64,000 nt of DNA from Perlucidibaca aquatica. Its GTDB lineage: Bacteria; Pseudomonadota; Gammaproteobacteria; Pseudomonadales; Moraxellaceae. Where the stretch lies: NCBI RefSeq assembly GCF_001676655.1, contig NZ_LZDB01000002.1, positions 930,001 to 994,000 of the forward strand. Reading direction: 5' to 3'. The position numbers were made by a program, and so were the translations under genes. The notes under the pieces were generated by a model. It was not told the origin of the DNA. It saw only the letters and a program-made list of their open reading frames with translations, and did not search any database. Positions 63,789 through 64,000 of the stretch are shown here, in pieces. How positions within the stretch are numbered: the stretch's first letter is position 1; every line of letters begins with the position of its first letter.

Positions 63789-64000
63789 TTAAAACTCAAC
63801 GAGCTCGGCGCGGAAATCGCGGATGGCTTGCGTCAAGGCACGATGAATAGCGTCTAAGGTAGCCAGATCGGTCTGACTCAGCGGTGAGTCCACGGTGGTA
63901 TTGACGACTGCAATCCCAATACGGGCCGGTGACTCTGCTTCTGTGGCCAAATCAGGCAATTCAATCGGCAACAGGGTCGCCCGATAGAGCTGAGTGAGCT
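63789..64000 (-). CDS. partial hypothetical protein, runs off the right edge
   Basis: The C-terminal 70 residues of a minus-strand gene, open to the window end and finishing AIRDFRAELVEF. It contains ATLLPIELPDLATEAESPAR, a beta-strand-like start and a helical end. I recognise no family. It ends 22 bp before the hypothetical gene downstream on the same strand, so it may head the same operon as the L,D-transpeptidase. Confidence 0.55.
   Translation of the reverse strand, partial: LTQLYRATLLPIELPDLATEAESPARIGIAVVNTTVDSPLSQTDLATLDAIHRALTQAIRDFRAELVEF

Overview
The window is chromosomal DNA from a gammaproteobacterium. Four things point there: a complete TusDCB-TusE set, HrpB, TolB-Pal, and the DUF1302/DUF1329 and DUF3336-patatin pairings. 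The last two are common in Pseudomonadales, so a Pseudomonadales or Moraxellaceae-like host is my best guess, not a firm call. By eye most of the sequence is mid-50s percent GC. Two stretches are clearly AT-richer: the interior of the DUF1302 gene (about 9.34-10.96 kb) and the signalling/TadG block (about 16.4-20.8 kb). Gene density is high, with many ATGA or TAATG stop-start overlaps.

Layout. 0-8.9 kb: hrpB, two alpha/beta hydrolases, a PreP-type M16C metalloprotease and a DUF3336 patatin. 9.1-12.4 kb: a DUF1302 outer-membrane protein with its DUF1329 partner, closed by a strong terminator. 12.5-16 kb: a HiPIP, then a FedA-like polytopic membrane protein coupled to an LVIVD beta-propeller lipoprotein. 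16-20.8 kb: Hpt protein, TadG paralogue, single-domain response regulator and a three-PAS histidine kinase, all on the minus strand. 20.9-24.4 kb: TonB-dependent receptor plus PepSY protein. 24.6-28.1 kb: mfd. 28.1-33.6 kb: four consecutive multi-pass membrane proteins of glycosyltransferase type (one GT-C-like, one unassigned, two GT87). 33.6-45.5 kb: a Tad/Flp pilus locus. 45.5-50.2 kb: nagZ, prc, a cardiolipin-synthase-like phospholipase D and tRNA-Ser. 50.5-54.9 kb: tpx, a second patatin, an MFS drug exporter and rmuC. 55-58.4 kb: tusDCBE, a ybiB-like gene and a DUF1853 gene. 58.4-62.3 kb: tolB, pal, arfB and a HerA-like ATPase. 62.4-64 kb: a tRNA-Val/tRNA-Asp operon and an L,D-transpeptidase between two small unknown genes; a further gene runs off the right edge.

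How they work together. The Tad locus holds three Flp pilins (two almost identical), two TadE-type minor pilins, and a nine-gene minus-strand operon running RcpC/CpaB, RcpA/CpaC secretin, TadZ/CpaE, TadA/CpaF ATPase, TadB, TadC, TadD, a DUF3613-like protein, TadG. No prepilin peptidase (TadV/CpaA) is present, so pilin processing must come from elsewhere. A full-length second TadG, 16 kb away, sits inside a two-component/Hpt gene block. That suggests regulated surface attachment. The glycosyltransferase-like quartet between mfd and tadE is a candidate surface-glycan or pilin-glycosylation cassette, by inference from position only.

The most interesting regulatory signals are: a 14-bp-arm inverted repeat that buries the tpx ribosome-binding site; a 9-bp-arm repeat just before the histidine-kinase start; and a 17-bp palindrome between the TonB receptor and mfd. 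No CRISPR array, insertion sequence, prophage or rRNA gene was seen.
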